Positions 1-11,847 are shown, counted from the stretch's first letter. The stretch: DNA of 64,000 nucleotides from Pyropia yezoensis (GCA_009829735.1 CM020619.1:21023816-21087815), one strand, 5' to 3'. The notes: generated by a model not told the origin, from the sequence alone. Program-made: numbers and translations.

Positions 1-1499
1 GGCTTGTAAGCAGTGTGCCAGGGCGCGACGGTGCCAACCAGGCCCACTCCTCGGCTGGGCTTGCACGGCCCAAAAGCCCAGATGGTGTCCGACTGCCCCA
101 GCAGCGCGGCTGTGCAGGGACACTGCTTGACAAACGCCATTCTTGGGGGGGATGGGGGTGGGGGGGGGGGTGTCGGAGGTGCAATCTGAATATATCTTGA
201 CTGAGACACGAGACACACCCACATCACATTCAACCGTATCCTTGATGGGTGAAATCTGGGGGGGTGAGCGCGGGGCAGCATGGAACGCGGCTGCGCTGAC
301 TGGGCCCCAACCCCGAGGCTGCTGCGTATGTACTGCAGCACCCCGTCGGCCGGCAGAAACCTGCTCGTTCAACCTGCCAGCGGGGAACGTTCCCCGCTGA
401 GCCTGCCGCGGCCGCACCCCGGCGCGCTACACCGCGGCTGGGCACGCGGCGACACCCCCCCCCCCCCCCCCCCCCCGGCAGCAGCACCACCATCCCACAC
501 GCCCTCCGCATCCAACGCAGAAAAGCATCGCTCGGTAGCACGGCCGCGGAGCCCTCCGCACACCCGCCCTGCCAGTCACCCACGCCAACCGGCAGTGCCC
601 CCACATGATGTGGGGGCACTGCCGGTTGGTGTGAGTGACTACATACTACATGATGTGGGGGCACTGCCGGTTGGTGTGGGTGACTGGCATGAGGACCCAC
701 ATCAGCCGGCAGTGCCCGCAGCCATTGGAATGTACAGAAAGTGCATCGGCGTTGGGGGGGGCGAGTGTGGGTGTGCCCTCTGCGCGCTGCCTACAGCGGA
801 GCGGTAGCGGTGGCGCCCTTTCCGGCACTCATCGTCCTGCCTGGTGCCCGCACCAGCGGGTACCGCGCACAGCCTGAGGACAGAATGGCATTTGCGTGGG
901 GGGGGGGTCGGCGGGTGCGGGTGCGCCCCCTGCGCTCCGCACAGCACGGTGCCGCAGCGTTTGACGTTTGGGGGTGTGTGCGCGCGACGCAACAGCCGGC
1001 GGGCGTGCGGTGAGGTGGGGAAGAGGGGGTATCGGGCGGGTTCTTCTCCTCTGCTGGCCGCCGCAGAACCCCTCCACATTCCTTGGCTGCCGGAAACGCG
1101 TGTGCCTGGGACGCGGGCGTGTGTGCAAACCATGACGGATTGCCCCAACACACAGGGGGGACGCAGGGTGTCCCCGACAGTGTCCCCGCCTCCCCTCGCC
1201 GAGTGCGTCCCAAAAGGCGTCTTCCGGACGTGGCCGTCGCGCCAACCCCCTCCCCACGCCATCGCACGAAAGAGTGGGTGCCATGACAGCAGAAACACCC
1301 CCCCACCGCGGCTCGCCCGCAGTGCTTTACCGAATCAGCGGGGTAGGAGATGGCTGGCGGTGGCTGCGCCCTGCCCGCCCACCCCCACCCCTCCCGTCCT
1401 GTCCGCGCAGCCAGGCCGCTCACCAAGCACACCACCGCGGGGGCTTCGACGCGCCGATCCACTCTCCCCGCCCCGCGCGTGCCCCCGCTTCCGCACCCC
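1..1499. other. Gene-free stretch, low-complexity
   Basis: I see no supportable gene here. The stretch has long G and C runs and one strong foldback, listed separately. The long open frames across it have no recognisable domain and their composition follows the GC bias. It probably includes the 3' flank of the minus-strand low-complexity gene that follows. Confidence 0.4.
571..688. repeat. Foldback with duplicated right arm
   Basis: The left arm at 571-606 matches the reverse complement of 653-688 over 36 bases with one mismatch. A second copy of the right-arm core lies at 608-639, so the same sequence can fold onto either of two partners. This looks like a relic of a foldback or MITE end that was partly duplicated. 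Confidence 0.75.
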
Positions 1500-2835
1500 C
1501 CCCCCCCCCCCCCACCACCCGCCAGCCCAAAATGGCACCCCTCATCCCCCCCAGCCCTCCCCCTCCCCACCCCCCCTCCCCCCCCGCTGCCGCCGTCCTC
1601 CCCCCCCCCCTCCCCCCCCACCCGTCTCTCGGGTGGGGGCGGCGCGCCCCCTCCCCCCCCCCGCCGCAGCACCCACAGCTCCCCCTGCAGGCGGCCCACC
1701 TCGGCGGTCAGCGCCCCGCGAAGCGCCGCTTGCGCGCCAATCACCACGGCCAGGCGGTCCGTGAGCTCCTCCAGCGCCGCCACATCCCCCGACAGGGCGG
1801 GGGGGGGCTTTGGGTGCCGCCGCTTGCGCCCGCGGCGGGGGCGGCCGTCGGGAGTGGCGGCGCCGGCGAGGATGGCCAGCCCCGCGTCAATGGCAGAGAG
1901 CGCCGCGGCGGCGCCGGTGGGCGACCCGACCGCCGCGGCGGGCGTAGCGGCGGCGGCAACGGCGGTGGCGGTGGCGGTGGCGGTGGCGGTGGCGGTGGCG
2001 GTGCCAGCGGCGGTGGCGGTGCCGGTGCCGGCGGCGCCAGCGGCGGGGGCGGTGCCGGCGGCGCCAGCGGCGGGGGCGGTGCCGTGGAGGGCGTGAATGG
2101 GTTTGGGGGAAGGCGTACGGGGGGGGGGGTGGCGGCTGACCCCATAGGGCGCAGGAAGGGGTTCGCCGCCGGCGCGGGTGCCACTGGGGGGGGCAGTGGG
2201 GGGAGCCGGGGGGAAGGGGCTCCCCCGCCCCCCGCGCCCGCCCCCCACACTGGTCTGCTGTCCCGCCGGCCCGCCACGGGGCGCCCGCGGGGGGGCGTCC
2301 CGCCACGGACGCCCGCGCCGCCCACCGCACCGGCGCCGTCGCGGCCGTCGTACCCCCCGCCGACCACCCGCTGCGGCGGGGGCCACGACGCGGTGGCAGG
2401 TAGCGGCAGGGGCGGGGGCCAGATGCTGGCGGCGGCCGCCGCCACCCCCGCCGGCGGCGGTGGCGGTAGCTGCGGCGGCGGCGGCGGCAGCCACGTTGAC
2501 GCGGCGGCGGTGGCCGGCGGCAGCGGTGGCGGCAGCGGCGGGGGCCACGAAGACGTGGCGGGGGTGGCTGGCGGCGGCGGCGGCGCCACCGCCGCCGCCG
2601 CCGCGCCCCCCTCCCCCGCCGCCGCGGGCGCCCGTGGCGACTCCCCGCCCGAGGGGGTGGCGGCCGGCCAGGACGCGGCCATGGCGGCCACCGCCGCCAC
2701 CGCCGCGGCTCGGACGCCAGCGTCGGGGGTGCCCGCCGGGCGCGTCGGCGCGGGCGGCCGCCACGCGAGCGGCGGCGACAGGGGGGGCAGCAGCGTCGAC
2801 GACGACGACGCCGCCGGTGGCGGTGGCGGCGGTGG

Positions 2836-2871
<36 letters not shown>

Positions 2872-3249
2872 TTGCGCTGGTTGCGGGGGGGGGGGTGGTA
2901 CTGGTGGTGGGGCGACGGGTGGGGGTGGGGCGGGAAGAGCCACGGCGTTTGCGTCGACGGCAGCAGCAGCGGCGGCAGCAGCAGCGCCGACAGGGACGAG
3001 GCGGTGGCAACGTCGGTGGCGGCGGCGGCCGCCACCGCCGCGCCGCCGCCGACCAGCGGCGACGCGCCGCCGCCGACCAGCCGCAGCAGCGGGGGGCTCC
3101 CGCTGTCGACGCCCCCACAGCCGCCGCCGCCATTGATGCCGCCATGGACGCTACTACCGCCGTCCGCGCCGCCGCCCGAGGGCGTGGACAGGGGCGGCAG
3201 CGTGCAGCTGGGGCCAAAGAGGGGCGGCCACCCGCCCGGGGGGGAAGAC

Positions 3250-3284
<35 letters not shown>

Positions 3285-3629
3285 ACCACCGCTGCTGCCG
3301 CCGTTGGCGCTGCTCCCGCCACCATAGGCGCTGCTGCCGCCCCCATTCATGCTGCCGCTGCCATTGGGGCCGCCGCCGCCGCCGCTGCCGCCGTCGCTGC
3401 CGCTGCCGCCGCCGCCGCCGCCACACGCGCCGCCGCCGCCGCCGCCGGCGGACCAGCAGCGGCCGCAGCCGGGGCGCGCGTCGGGCATGGCCAGCCACGG
3501 GGGCCCCGGGAGCAGCGGGGACAGGCGGGGCAAGGCTGGCGCGGGGGGGCGGCGGCGGCCGTAGGGCGACGCCCCGACAACGGCGGCGGCGGGGGGGAAG
3601 TTGCGGAGGGGGGGGGTGACAACGTCCAT
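1500..3629 (-). CDS. Low-complexity, probably nuclear protein with coiled coil
   Basis: I do not recognise a family. On the minus strand a likely start at 3629 opens a Gly/Ser/Pro-rich segment with Asn-Gly-Ser-Ser repeats. After a long Pro/Ala stretch, a different frame near 1640-1870 carries a basic AT-hook-like patch (RPRRGRKRR) and then an amphipathic helix of about 45 residues, beginning at GDVAALEELTDRLAVV, that looks like a coiled coil. The frame that looks coding changes at least twice. The changes fall near runs of C or G around 2830-2900 and 1600-1660. Unannotated introns or homopolymer length errors could explain this, so no single translation is given. The basic patch beside a dimerising helix would suit a DNA-associated protein, but that is inference only. 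The opposite-strand open frames over the same bases are less protein-like. Confidence 0.35.
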
Positions 3630-6330
3630 GGTTCTCTTGAAAGAGAACCGGGCAACGGCAGGCAGGGGGGTGCGTCACGGAGCCGTGGGGCGGCGGCGGC
3701 GGCCGCGGCGGCGGCACGAGCAGAAGGCCGAGGTGGTTCGGCGTAAGAGCGGCGGCGGCGGCGGTGGCGGCGGGCGGCGGCGGGCGGCGGCGGCGGATGG
3801 AGCGGCGGATGGAGCGGCCGCGTCGGAAGCAGATCTTTGCTGCGGCGAAGAGGCGGCGGCTCGTAGAGGGCACAGTGGTCGCGGCAGCGACGGGGGCGCC
3901 GGCTGTCGGTGGGGGGAGGGCGAGGTGCGAGGCGGTCGCGCGCCGCCACGGTGCCGATCGTGGATGGGGGGCGCGAGGCGGGGGTCGCGACGGAACGAGC
4001 GACGGGGCGGCAGCGGGGCTGGCGCTCACGAGGGCGGCGGGGCGGCCAGAGCTGAAGAGGGCAGAGGGGGGGGGGGGGGGGGGGTGGCTGAAGGTAGAAC
4101 GAGGCACCGGCCGCTGGCTGTCGAGACGGCTGTGGAGCGTGGCGGGGAGCGGGGCGTCGGGGTCTACAAGTCTTGCAGGGGTAGTACATAGGCACAGGCG
4201 TAGACCACCGTTCCGCGGCCCAGGAACACCCGTGCCATGCATGCACCCATGCTGGGCGCCGACCCCACGCAGGCACACCCCTTGAGGGGGGGGCGGGATG
4301 GGCAAGCCAGCTGGCCGCGTCCTGCGCACCGTAGGAGGCCTGCACCGTAGGGACGCGGGGGTCCACAGCCCGTGGGCCCCCCGACCGGGGCCCTCGCGCG
4401 GCCACGTGCGTCCCCGCTTGTCCCGCCCGGCCGTCAAGGCCAGCATAAATATCCAACGGGCGAGCGTTGTGGGAGGCGGCGGCGGGCACTACGCGCAGTC
4501 ACAGCACCTGCGCGGGCGGGAAATTGTCTTCACGCGGAACCAGGTAAAAACTATCGCGGGGGGGTCGACGGGCGCCCGTTGGGGCGGGGGCGTCTGTGGG
4601 GGGCAGGCACCCAAAATGTTCCACCGCCTGGCGCGCCGCGGGGGGGGGGGGCGGTGGAGGTGGTTGTGATCGTGGTGGTTGTTGTGTCGGTGGTGTCGGG
4701 CTGCTCGCCCGCCCCACGTGGCGTGCCATCCCCCTCCCCCAGAGGTGGGAAAAGTCTGCGACCGGCTGTCACAGAGGGTGCAGAGCGGGGGCGGGGTGGA
4801 GGGCGCAGCACCTCAGTGAGCAGCAGGGGGGGGGTGTGGGTGGCGAGGTTCGAGGGGGGGTCGGAATTCCACCCGCCTCGTCTGCGTGCGCCCCTCTCTC
4901 TCTTCCCGCCTCGTCCACGCCCGCCCCAGGTGCCGGGGCAGGCTGAGACATGAGCCGAAGAGAGGGCGCTGCTGACCATCCACCTGGGCCGCTGGTTGGT
5001 GACTGGCGTGCCGCGGCTAGGCGGTTGATGCTGGAGTGTCTACGCCCTCGTCCAACCAGTGAGAGACCACCACCCCTGTGCACGTCACGGTGTTTGCCTG
5101 GCACGTGCCGAGCAGCCGGCTGCACCCTTCCTCCCAGACTTCACTCGTGTGTCGGCTCAAGGCGCGGTGTTCGGTTCCATCGTCCGCGGTCGGCCCCGGC
5201 CTCGCCCCTCCCCGCACCCCCTGATGGCCAACAACGACAGCTGTTGCGCCGCGCTGCAAGCGGGCCTCCAAGCCGGCGTTGGCCGCCCAACCACCCCCCG
5301 ACGAGATCCCTCGGAAACAAGCCAGCAACAAACTGCGGAGACAAATATCCTTCCCGCTCTTTTGCGGCCGATTCACGTGCGGCGTGGTCGCCACTCCACG
5401 CCCCCGCACGTGCATGGAACACAAGAAGAAGGACAAAGCAGGACGACCGCACGTCACGTGCACGCGCTCGCGCCAGTTAAAAGCCCACAATGAGGCCGTG
5501 TGAGTTGATGATGGCATAAGACACAGCGTGGACAAGAACCTCGAGCTGCGCTGGTGCTAGGCCGGTGACAAGGGAGCCAGCCCCCTACATACTGGCAGCA
5601 CGAGCAAGGACGCTTACGGGCGGAACCAACCGGACTCATGACTCGACAGCAGCCGACAGCTGGCGAGACCCAGCGGGGAGGGGACTCTTGGAGCCCATCG
5701 TCTGTGGCCCAGGCGATGGCCCACCAGGTGTCCCTGGACGCCAGTGCCCTACACCGCGGGGAGGGCGGCCTCGTGGGGAATGGCCGGTACACATATTGTT
5801 GCTGGCACCACGCTGGCTCCGGCGGGGCGTGCTGCCCACACGATCCAGGGGCTAGGATTGGGCGTGGAACCGGCTCGCGGGGCTGTCCCGGCACGTGTCA
5901 CGCAACGTGCGGGCGAGCCGCGGGGGAAGAGCGCACGCGTCGGCCAGCGTGACCAACGGAATCCCCGCACGAATCCAGATGTGTGCGCCGAGGGCAGAGA
6001 GGTACATGCATTTGTGGTCCTGCCCAGGAACGTACGAACATGCATAGTGGACGTTCTATCAATTGTTCGCAATCGTAATACAAATACTTGTGTGTTGCGG
6101 GAGTAATCAAATTCACAAATATATTGAGCCGTCTACGCAAGAGTCCCCTGCGAGTGACAGCCTCGACTTGGTCGCGCGCGGTGTCGCCCCAGCTCCCGCT
6201 CGGCGCTTCCTATCGCCTCCACCCGCCGCGCCCAGCGTGTGGTGCGGCGGGGGCGTGGTCCTGCTCCCCCTTGGTTATTCTGTGCTGAATCCTCTGTTCC
6301 CTTTTGGCCCCGCCTCTGAGGGCGAGCGCC
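3630..6330. other. Intergenic, no gene recognised
   Basis: I see no recognisable gene in these 2.7 kb. A TATA-like stretch lies near 4444-4452 (CATAAATATC), and repeated CACGTG-type hexamers lie between 5370 and 5470. Either could be promoter elements. The last ~200 bases must hold the TRAPPC4 5' region. Confidence 0.4.
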
Positions 6331-7202
6331 ATGGTCGTTCAGTCGCTGTTTGTGGTGAACAAGGCGGGCGGCCTGATGTTCCAGCGCACCTACAGCGACT
6401 CTGCGCCGCGGCTGACGCCCAATGACTACCTGCACCTGGCGTCGACATTTCACGGGTAGGCAGGGGTGAGACTAGGCGGGGGTGAGACTTGCAGATGGTT
6501 TTGAGGCCTTTGTGTTTGTGGATGTGCGCAGTCGTTTTGCGTGTGCCCCCATCTGTGGCGTGCGGCGCTGCGCACCGTCGTGGTGTGGCTTTGGGGGGCA
6601 GTTTCTGGGATGAGTGTCGACAGCGTCTGTTGGACGCTTCTTTTTGACCGAGGGGCGCGTTGAGGGCTGTGTGTGTTGGCTGTGACGGTGCAGTGGTATC
6701 CCTCGTGAATGGGAAGGGGCTTGGCCCTGGGAGCACCTTGCGTAGCGCTTGTTGACACCCTGGTGTAGTCCTTGCATACCCTCCTCTTCCGCGCCCGCTT
6801 CTGTGTCCTGGATGCGTCCCTTCGCGCTCACGCTGTCTCTTCCACCTCTCCCTTCTCCCCCCCTCCCCCTTCTCCCGCTATTGCAGCATGCAGCTGCTCG
6901 TGCAGGAATTGTCGCCGACTCCCCTCCCCAAGACCATCACTGCCCCCACGGGGGGCATTCGCGCTCTTGAGACCCCCTCCCTGTCGCTCGCCGCACTCAC
7001 CTCCCCCACCGGCGTCCAGTTTTTCGTCACGGCCGACGTGGGGACAGAGCGCCTGGGCGCCCTCCTCGCCGACATCTACACCGTCTATGCCGACGTGGTG
7101 ATGAAGAACCCGTTCTACGTCGTCGACATGCCCATCCGGTGCGAGCGGTGGGAGGCGGCGGTTCGGGGAGTGGTGGAGCGCCACGCGCGGCTGAGCGGTT
7201 AG
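6331..7202 (+). CDS. TRAPPC4: TRAPP complex subunit 4 (Trs23/TRAPPC4), two exons
   Basis: This is a core subunit of the TRAPP tethering complexes, which act as the exchange factor for Rab1/Ypt1 and tether vesicles at the Golgi. Exon 1 is 6331-6455 and exon 2 is 6887-7202. The intron at 6456-6886 has GT-AG ends and a pyrimidine-rich tract before the acceptor. The spliced protein has 146 residues. It opens with the family hallmark VVNKAGGLMFQ, continues through LTPNDYLHLASTFHG, and ends with YADVVMKNPFYVVDMPIRCE, the most conserved part of the longin-fold family. It lacks the PDZ-like insertion of the animal protein (219 residues) and matches the short plant form (about 141 residues), so it looks complete. 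The only methionine that gives the conserved N-terminus is the one at 6331. No operon-like neighbour is present. Confidence 0.93.
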
Positions 7203-7608
7203 ATGCGAGTCGCCGGGTGGACGGGCGGGGTTCGGGGAGGAACCGAAGGGGGTAAGGTGATGGTTGGTCAGGGCGAGAGGCGCCCCCTCTGGCGGGTGAG
7301 GTCTGAAGGGCCGCTTGTGACGGCGGCGACCGTGCTGGCCGTGGCCCACCCTCGCCGTCACTGCCGCCGTCACCGATGCTGCCGCCACCACCTCCGCCGT
7401 CGCCGCCGCTGTCGTCGCGACCCCCGTCCGCCCTCCCCGGCGCACGTCCACGCTCCCCAGACGACCGCCGCGGCCACGCCGCGGTTGCCACACACGCCCA
7501 GTTAAAGTGGCCTGTGGTGGACACCTGGCTTTGCTGCCCCATGAAGCAGCATGAAGCACGGACGATAAAACTGCTGATGAAAGTGCACGAGAAAGAGGGG
7601 CTCCTATG
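7203..7608. other. TRAPPC4 3' flank
   Basis: This is GC-rich DNA with CCG-type trinucleotide runs around 7340-7450. I see no gene. It probably contains the 3' UTR of TRAPPC4. Confidence 0.4.
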
Positions 7609-7733
7609 TATAGTGCGTCCCGTAAAAGGTGGGGACGTGCACGGGTCGTGCAGAGTGGGTTTGCTTGGTCCAGTGGCCGACATGTCACATGATCACAACA
7701 CGAGCACGTCAACTTTTTACGGGACGAACTATA
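7609..7733 (+). mobile_element. MITE of the GTGCGTCCCGTAAAA family, copy 1
   Basis: This is a non-autonomous DNA element of about 122 bp. Its terminal inverted repeats begin TATAGTGCGTCCCGT and end ACGGGACGAACTATA. It shares its centre (GGTTTG.TTGGTCCAGTGG) with the copies at 12971, 13537 and 57496. TATA on both sides is consistent with a TA target duplication, which would point to a Tc1/mariner-type mobiliser. This copy has diverged slightly from the others. Confidence 0.85.
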
Positions 7734-9153
7734 GTGTATGACGCGATTATTCCAGCCAGCATGAATCCAAATGCCGATCTGAGTCTCTCTCTCACGACTC
7801 TGCTTGTTTTCTGGGTGTAGCCGGCATATCTATCACGGAGAAGTTTCCGAGCTGAGGCCCCATCTTGACGGCAGCGCCCAGAAGTGTCTAACAGACACAA
7901 AGCACAGGCTGGGAGCCCTCCCATTGGCCGGAGCCACAGGCGTGCCGCGAGGCCACCTCGGAAGCAGGTTGTGGGGCACAGCAAAATTACCCAGTCACGC
8001 AAGAATTAAAATAGAGTTCCAGACACGCCCGACACGCCCGGCGAGTGGTCGGAAAAACACTGTGTTTTTCCGACCACTCTGAAGCACGCCTTGAGCACCC
8101 GATCTCCGCCCAAGAGAGCAAATGAGTGGCTCACAGCTTCCAGCGAATATGTCACCAAATATATCAAGCCAACGGACGGCGTGCCCTTGCATTGGATGTA
8201 GCCTACAATGGGTTGTAAAATTTCCCAGGCGCGCGCCAGGCACGAGCACGTGCGTGTGCTTCGTGCCTGGCCGTCAAGACGGCCCCATCGGCCCCGGTGC
8301 ACGGACACGAAAACACGGAGTTGACCTTGTGTCTCAGCAGACATGTGCACTTTTCCGGCTGCCGTCAAGATAGGGCCTGACCCTAGATGTCCGCCCTTGA
8401 CTGGGCGTGCACAGCGTGCGCGCGGTCTTTCGCGAGCGCGCTCCACGGACGGCGTGCAATTTTGGTTGTACATTGTTACTGTACGTAGCCAGAGGGGGGC
8501 GGGCTGTAACGACGGAAATGATGGTGGGTATTCTATGGTGGTAGACGTCCTTTTTTGCAGGAACTTGCTTTGCACAGCTGCTTGTTCCTCGACTGATTGG
8601 TGGATTGGCTGGTGTTTGATGCCAGATTAGGGTTGGCCGACACGCCCTGGGCGTGTCAACTGTCCCGCCTCAGGCGTGTCTTACATGTGTTTTAGGGCGT
8701 GTCACGCCTCAGGCCCACGATGGCCGGGCGTGTTTTCCGTGTTTCACACGAACAAGAACGCTCCGGTGGGAAAAACACTCGCGCGCGAGGGAACGACGCC
8801 ATCGGAAGGCCCGCAACAAGTGCCTTTCGTCAGTTGTCTGTACAGTCATTATTCGACCATATAGCAGGGGTGCGCCAGCAAGTAGCCCATCTATCTGGGA
8901 GTGCCTGCTGTTCCGAGCTGCTGCGGTAACTTTCCTGATTGATAAAAGGTCGTCGATCGTTCGAATCGGTGGAGCAGTCGACCCAGGTCGATCGTCAATG
9001 ACAGGGCGCCTGACCACCTCAGCGCTGGCCACCCTTCTGCGCCTGCATCCCAACCACCCCACGACATGTGCAAAGCACTTGGCCGTTTTTTGGCACTCTG
9101 TGGATGCTCTCCATCTTATGTTACACCGACAGCAAGTGTTTTACGTACCATTT
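7734..9153. other. Intergenic with GGGCGTGTC-type short repeats
   Basis: I recognise no gene. A near-perfect 18-bp-arm hairpin lies at 8043-8079. Between 8635 and 8760 the motif GGCGTGTC recurs several times in varied form, and a similar cluster sits at 13205-13310. The sequence is less GC-rich than the gene core and looks like transposon-derived filler. Confidence 0.4.
8043..8079. repeat. Perfect 18-bp-arm hairpin
   Basis: Bases 8043-8060 (GAGTGGTCGGAAAAACAC) are the exact reverse complement of 8062-8079, with a single base between. With a one-base loop this would extrude as a cruciform in DNA, or fold as a stem whose tip opens in RNA. It does not match the MITE families here. Confidence 0.9.
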
Positions 9154-11847
9154 TTAGTCCTCCGCTCCAAGCACCCCACACTCCTCGTCCACAGTGTCCT
9201 CAATCGCGTGCGGGTCCTCCTCCAGACCCAGCCAGCCCTCCACTGCGAGCTCGTTCTCAGCTCTGTCACCGTCCCCAAAGCAGGTCTGCGACAGGGCACA
9301 ACCCCCCATCATATCCAGGACCTCGGATACATCCTCCGCAATGGGACGAAGGGAGGCACGGTAGTCGCCGTAATCGGCTAAAATGCGCGCCTCCATAGCC
9401 AGCGGGAGGACGCTCGCCTTGACCCAGCAGTGCGCAATTACCGCGGGTGATACCGCAGCCCACTCCTCAAGGATAACTTCTGCCACGTCCTGAAGGTGCA
9501 CAGGGGCACCGTCATGCACGCCCAGGATCCGCCGCGGGATCCGCGCCCGTGGGCGCCGCCGACGCATCGTGGAAGTAGGAAGCGTGGGGGATGGGTGCAC
9601 CCACACGTTGGGCCTTGCAGCCAATGCCACGTCAGCTGGCGTCGGCCCCGGCAAGCCCCCAATGGCGTCTGCTGTAAATGAAAACGCTTCAACCGAACCG
9701 GGGAGGGGGGGCGGGACGGAAGGCAATATCGCAGGGCCAGATGCAGGGACTAGCGCAGCCCCCAGGGTCGCGGTGGGGCGCGCAGAGGGTGCCACAGCCC
9801 GACCGGGCCGCACGGCCGTGCCCAGATTGGCAATTTGTGGCGAAGATCCAGTCGGAGTTGCCGCAGGCGTTGCATCACGGCCGGGGGTTGATGGCTCTGC
9901 GCCGGGGCCCGCAACTGGGAACTCGAGAGCGCTTCCGACTGCCCGTGCGGATAGACCTGCCGCCGATGCAAGGCCGTCGGCAATCAAATTCAGGCCTGGC
10001 GGCCAGTGCTCCTGACCCTGCGGTTCTTCCGGATCCGCCGAGGATGACGAGGCATGTCCGCTGCTGTCATCGTCACCCTCACTGCCGCCGTCCGCACCGC
10101 CGCCACTGCCCGGCGAAAAGGAGTTTGCGGCAACCGCCGCTGTCAGCCACGCTGTCGGTGCCATGCCGGTCTCCACAATCCGGGCCAGCGCCGGGACAGC
10201 CGTAAGGTCTATCGGCGGGCCCGTCGTCGCCCGCAATGGAAAAGCGGCGACTGGCCCAGTCGCCCCCGGGCTGGCAAGTCTCGAGTGGGCCGCCGATGGC
10301 GACGCCCAGACCACCCCTATCCCATCCGACCCAGCCGCCATTGAAAGATCAGCTGCTCCTGACAGCCCAGGCCACGCCCCCGCCCCCGCACTTGAGTGGC
10401 CCAGCGACGCCCCCAAAACTGTTGAGGGCGCGGCGGGAACCGCCGCTCCCGTGTCAGGCGGTCGACCTGACGGCAGCTCTGTCTCAGCCACCGGTCGTGC
10501 AGCGGACACCGCCATGGACGCTGCCCCCCCAGCTGCCGCCGCCTCGGCCGCTATGCGCCGCTGCTTGTCCTCGTGGGCCCGCAGCACCAGCGAGATCAGC
10601 CGTTTCTTGCATCTGCGCTTGACGCACGCGGTTGCTCCGGCGTCGAGAGGTTGATGGATGGCGGTCACGTTGGGGGGAAGACAACAAATCTTTACTTGAG
10701 GGTGAGCCAGTTCTGAGTGCGCTCCGCAGTTGTCAACTATGAGGATGACATGGTCGGTTGTTCTTGACCGCACAGCGGGAACGAAGACGGTGTTGAACCA
10801 CTTCTCGTACACGACAGAGTCCATCCACGCCGACTTTTGGCTAAAGTAGGGCAGTGGGCAGACAGGCCGCGGCGGCTTGAAACACAACGGAACAGCCGCC
10901 GACCCAATAATGGAGATAGGAACCTTGTGGGTGCCTGTCGCGTTACACGCCAACACGAGAGTGACGCGATCCTTGGCCTTCATCGACTTGGTTCCACGGG
11001 CCCGCCGCCGCTGGCCCGCCGCAATGTAGGCACGATTGGGTAGGCAGCGATACTGAAGCCCGGTCTCGTCCATATTGTAGATGTTCTTGGGGTCGTAGTT
11101 CGCCAGCTCCGCCCGTATCTCAGACATTCGCTCTTCTCCTCGTTTGGCAGCGTCAATGGCCGAGCCACCTTGCCCCCAAAGCGCCACATTTCGCAGGTGA
11201 TGACGTTGCGCCCACTTCTGGATGAAGCCCACCGACGCCTTAAATTCTGCGAGCCCCAGCTCTGCGGCAATCTCCGCCGCCTTGTTCTCAAGCACCGCCA
11301 GCGTGACTGGCAGGTCGCTGCTGGCCATCGTCTGAATGCCATCGAACCAGACGCGCAGAGCCTTATCCACAGCCTCGTATCGGGATCGGCGCAAGCGCAC
11401 TGCATCCAGCGCCTCCCCGCTACGTGCTCGTGCGAGCAGTCGGGCGCGCTCTCGAGGCTCACAGATACGACGGGCGGTGGCAAGGGAAATAGTTATAGAA
11501 AAGCTATCGACCAAACCCCTCATCGTCTTGTGCAGCCCCCGATCGAACAAACGGATGAGCGCAATCTTGTCGCCCAAAGACAGGGGCGTACGCTCCTTGC
11601 GGACATGCCCACCGGCGACGCCAGACGCCGGTGATGTCGCTGGCCGCCTCGCCGCAGCCGCTCGAGCAGGGGTGACAGGCGGCGCACTCGTCTCGAAGTG
11701 GGTAGCCGCAGCTGCGGTGGCCGCTGCGGCGGCCACGCTGACCGCGTGCCGCGTCTCCGGGGTCGCCGTGGGGAAGATCTCTTGGACGGCTGCCTCGGCG
11801 GCGGCGGCAGCTAGGGCGCGCGCGGCGCGGGGGGTGGTAGGCGGCAT
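9154..11847 (-). CDS. pogo/Tigger-type transposase (CENP-B-like HTH, DDE_1)
   Basis: This is an 897-residue open frame without interruption. An Ala-rich N-terminus is followed by a Psq/CENP-B-type HTH region (about 90-190) and a second HTH of the Tc5/CENP-B kind near FKASVGFIQKWAQRHH. The catalytic core follows, with the first Asp in IYNMDETGLQYR, the second in ILIVDNCGAH, and the third in the QPLD motif after PPNVTAIH. That pattern is typical of the pogo branch of the Tc1/mariner superfamily, which cuts and pastes DNA at TA sites. About 450 low-complexity residues extend beyond the usual C-terminus and include acidic stretches. An intact frame this long suggests recent activity or selection for a host role, as with CENP-B. 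I could not find clear terminal inverted repeats around it. Confidence 0.9.
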   Translation of the reverse strand: MPPTTPRAARALAAAAAEAAVQEIFPTATPETRHAVSVAAAAATAAAATHFETSAPPVTPARAAAARRPATSPASGVAGGHVRKERTPLSLGDKIALIRLFDRGLHKTMRGLVDSFSITISLATARRICEPRERARLLARARSGEALDAVRLRRSRYEAVDKALRVWFDGIQTMASSDLPVTLAVLENKAAEIAAELGLAEFKASVGFIQKWAQRHHLRNVALWGQGGSAIDAAKRGEERMSEIRAELANYDPKNIYNMDETGLQYRCLPNRAYIAAGQRRRARGTKSMKAKDRVTLVLACNATGTHKVPISIIGSAAVPLCFKPPRPVCPLPYFSQKSAWMDSVVYEKWFNTVFVPAVRSRTTDHVILIVDNCGAHSELAHPQVKICCLPPNVTAIHQPLDAGATACVKRRCKKRLISLVLRAHEDKQRRIAAEAAAAGGAASMAVSAARPVAETELPSGRPPDTGAAVPAAPSTVLGASLGHSSAGAGAWPGLSGAADLSMAAGSDGIGVVWASPSAAHSRLASPGATGPVAAFPLRATTGPPIDLTAVPALARIVETGMAPTAWLTAAVAANSFSPGSGGGADGGSEGDDDSSGHASSSSADPEEPQGQEHWPPGLNLIADGLASAAGLSARAVGSALEFPVAGPGAEPSTPGRDATPAATPTGSSPQIANLGTAVRPGRAVAPSARPTATLGAALVPASGPAILPSVPPPLPGSVEAFSFTADAIGGLPGPTPADVALAARPNVWVHPSPTLPTSTMRRRRPRARIPRRILGVHDGAPVHLQDVAEVILEEWAAVSPAVIAHCWVKASVLPLAMEARILADYGDYRASLRPIAEDVSEVLDMMGGCALSQTCFGDGDRAENELAVEGWLGLEEDPHAIEDTVDEECGVLGAED

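Noticed and set aside
1083-4446. Several overlapping plus-strand frames over the first 4.4 kb
   Set aside because: They are dominated by Pro, Arg and Gly and change character with each homopolymer run. The minus strand has the more protein-like segments.
8940-8975. A GTTCGAATC T-loop-like motif, possible tRNA
   Set aside because: The preceding 65 bases give no acceptor, D or anticodon stems that pair with it.
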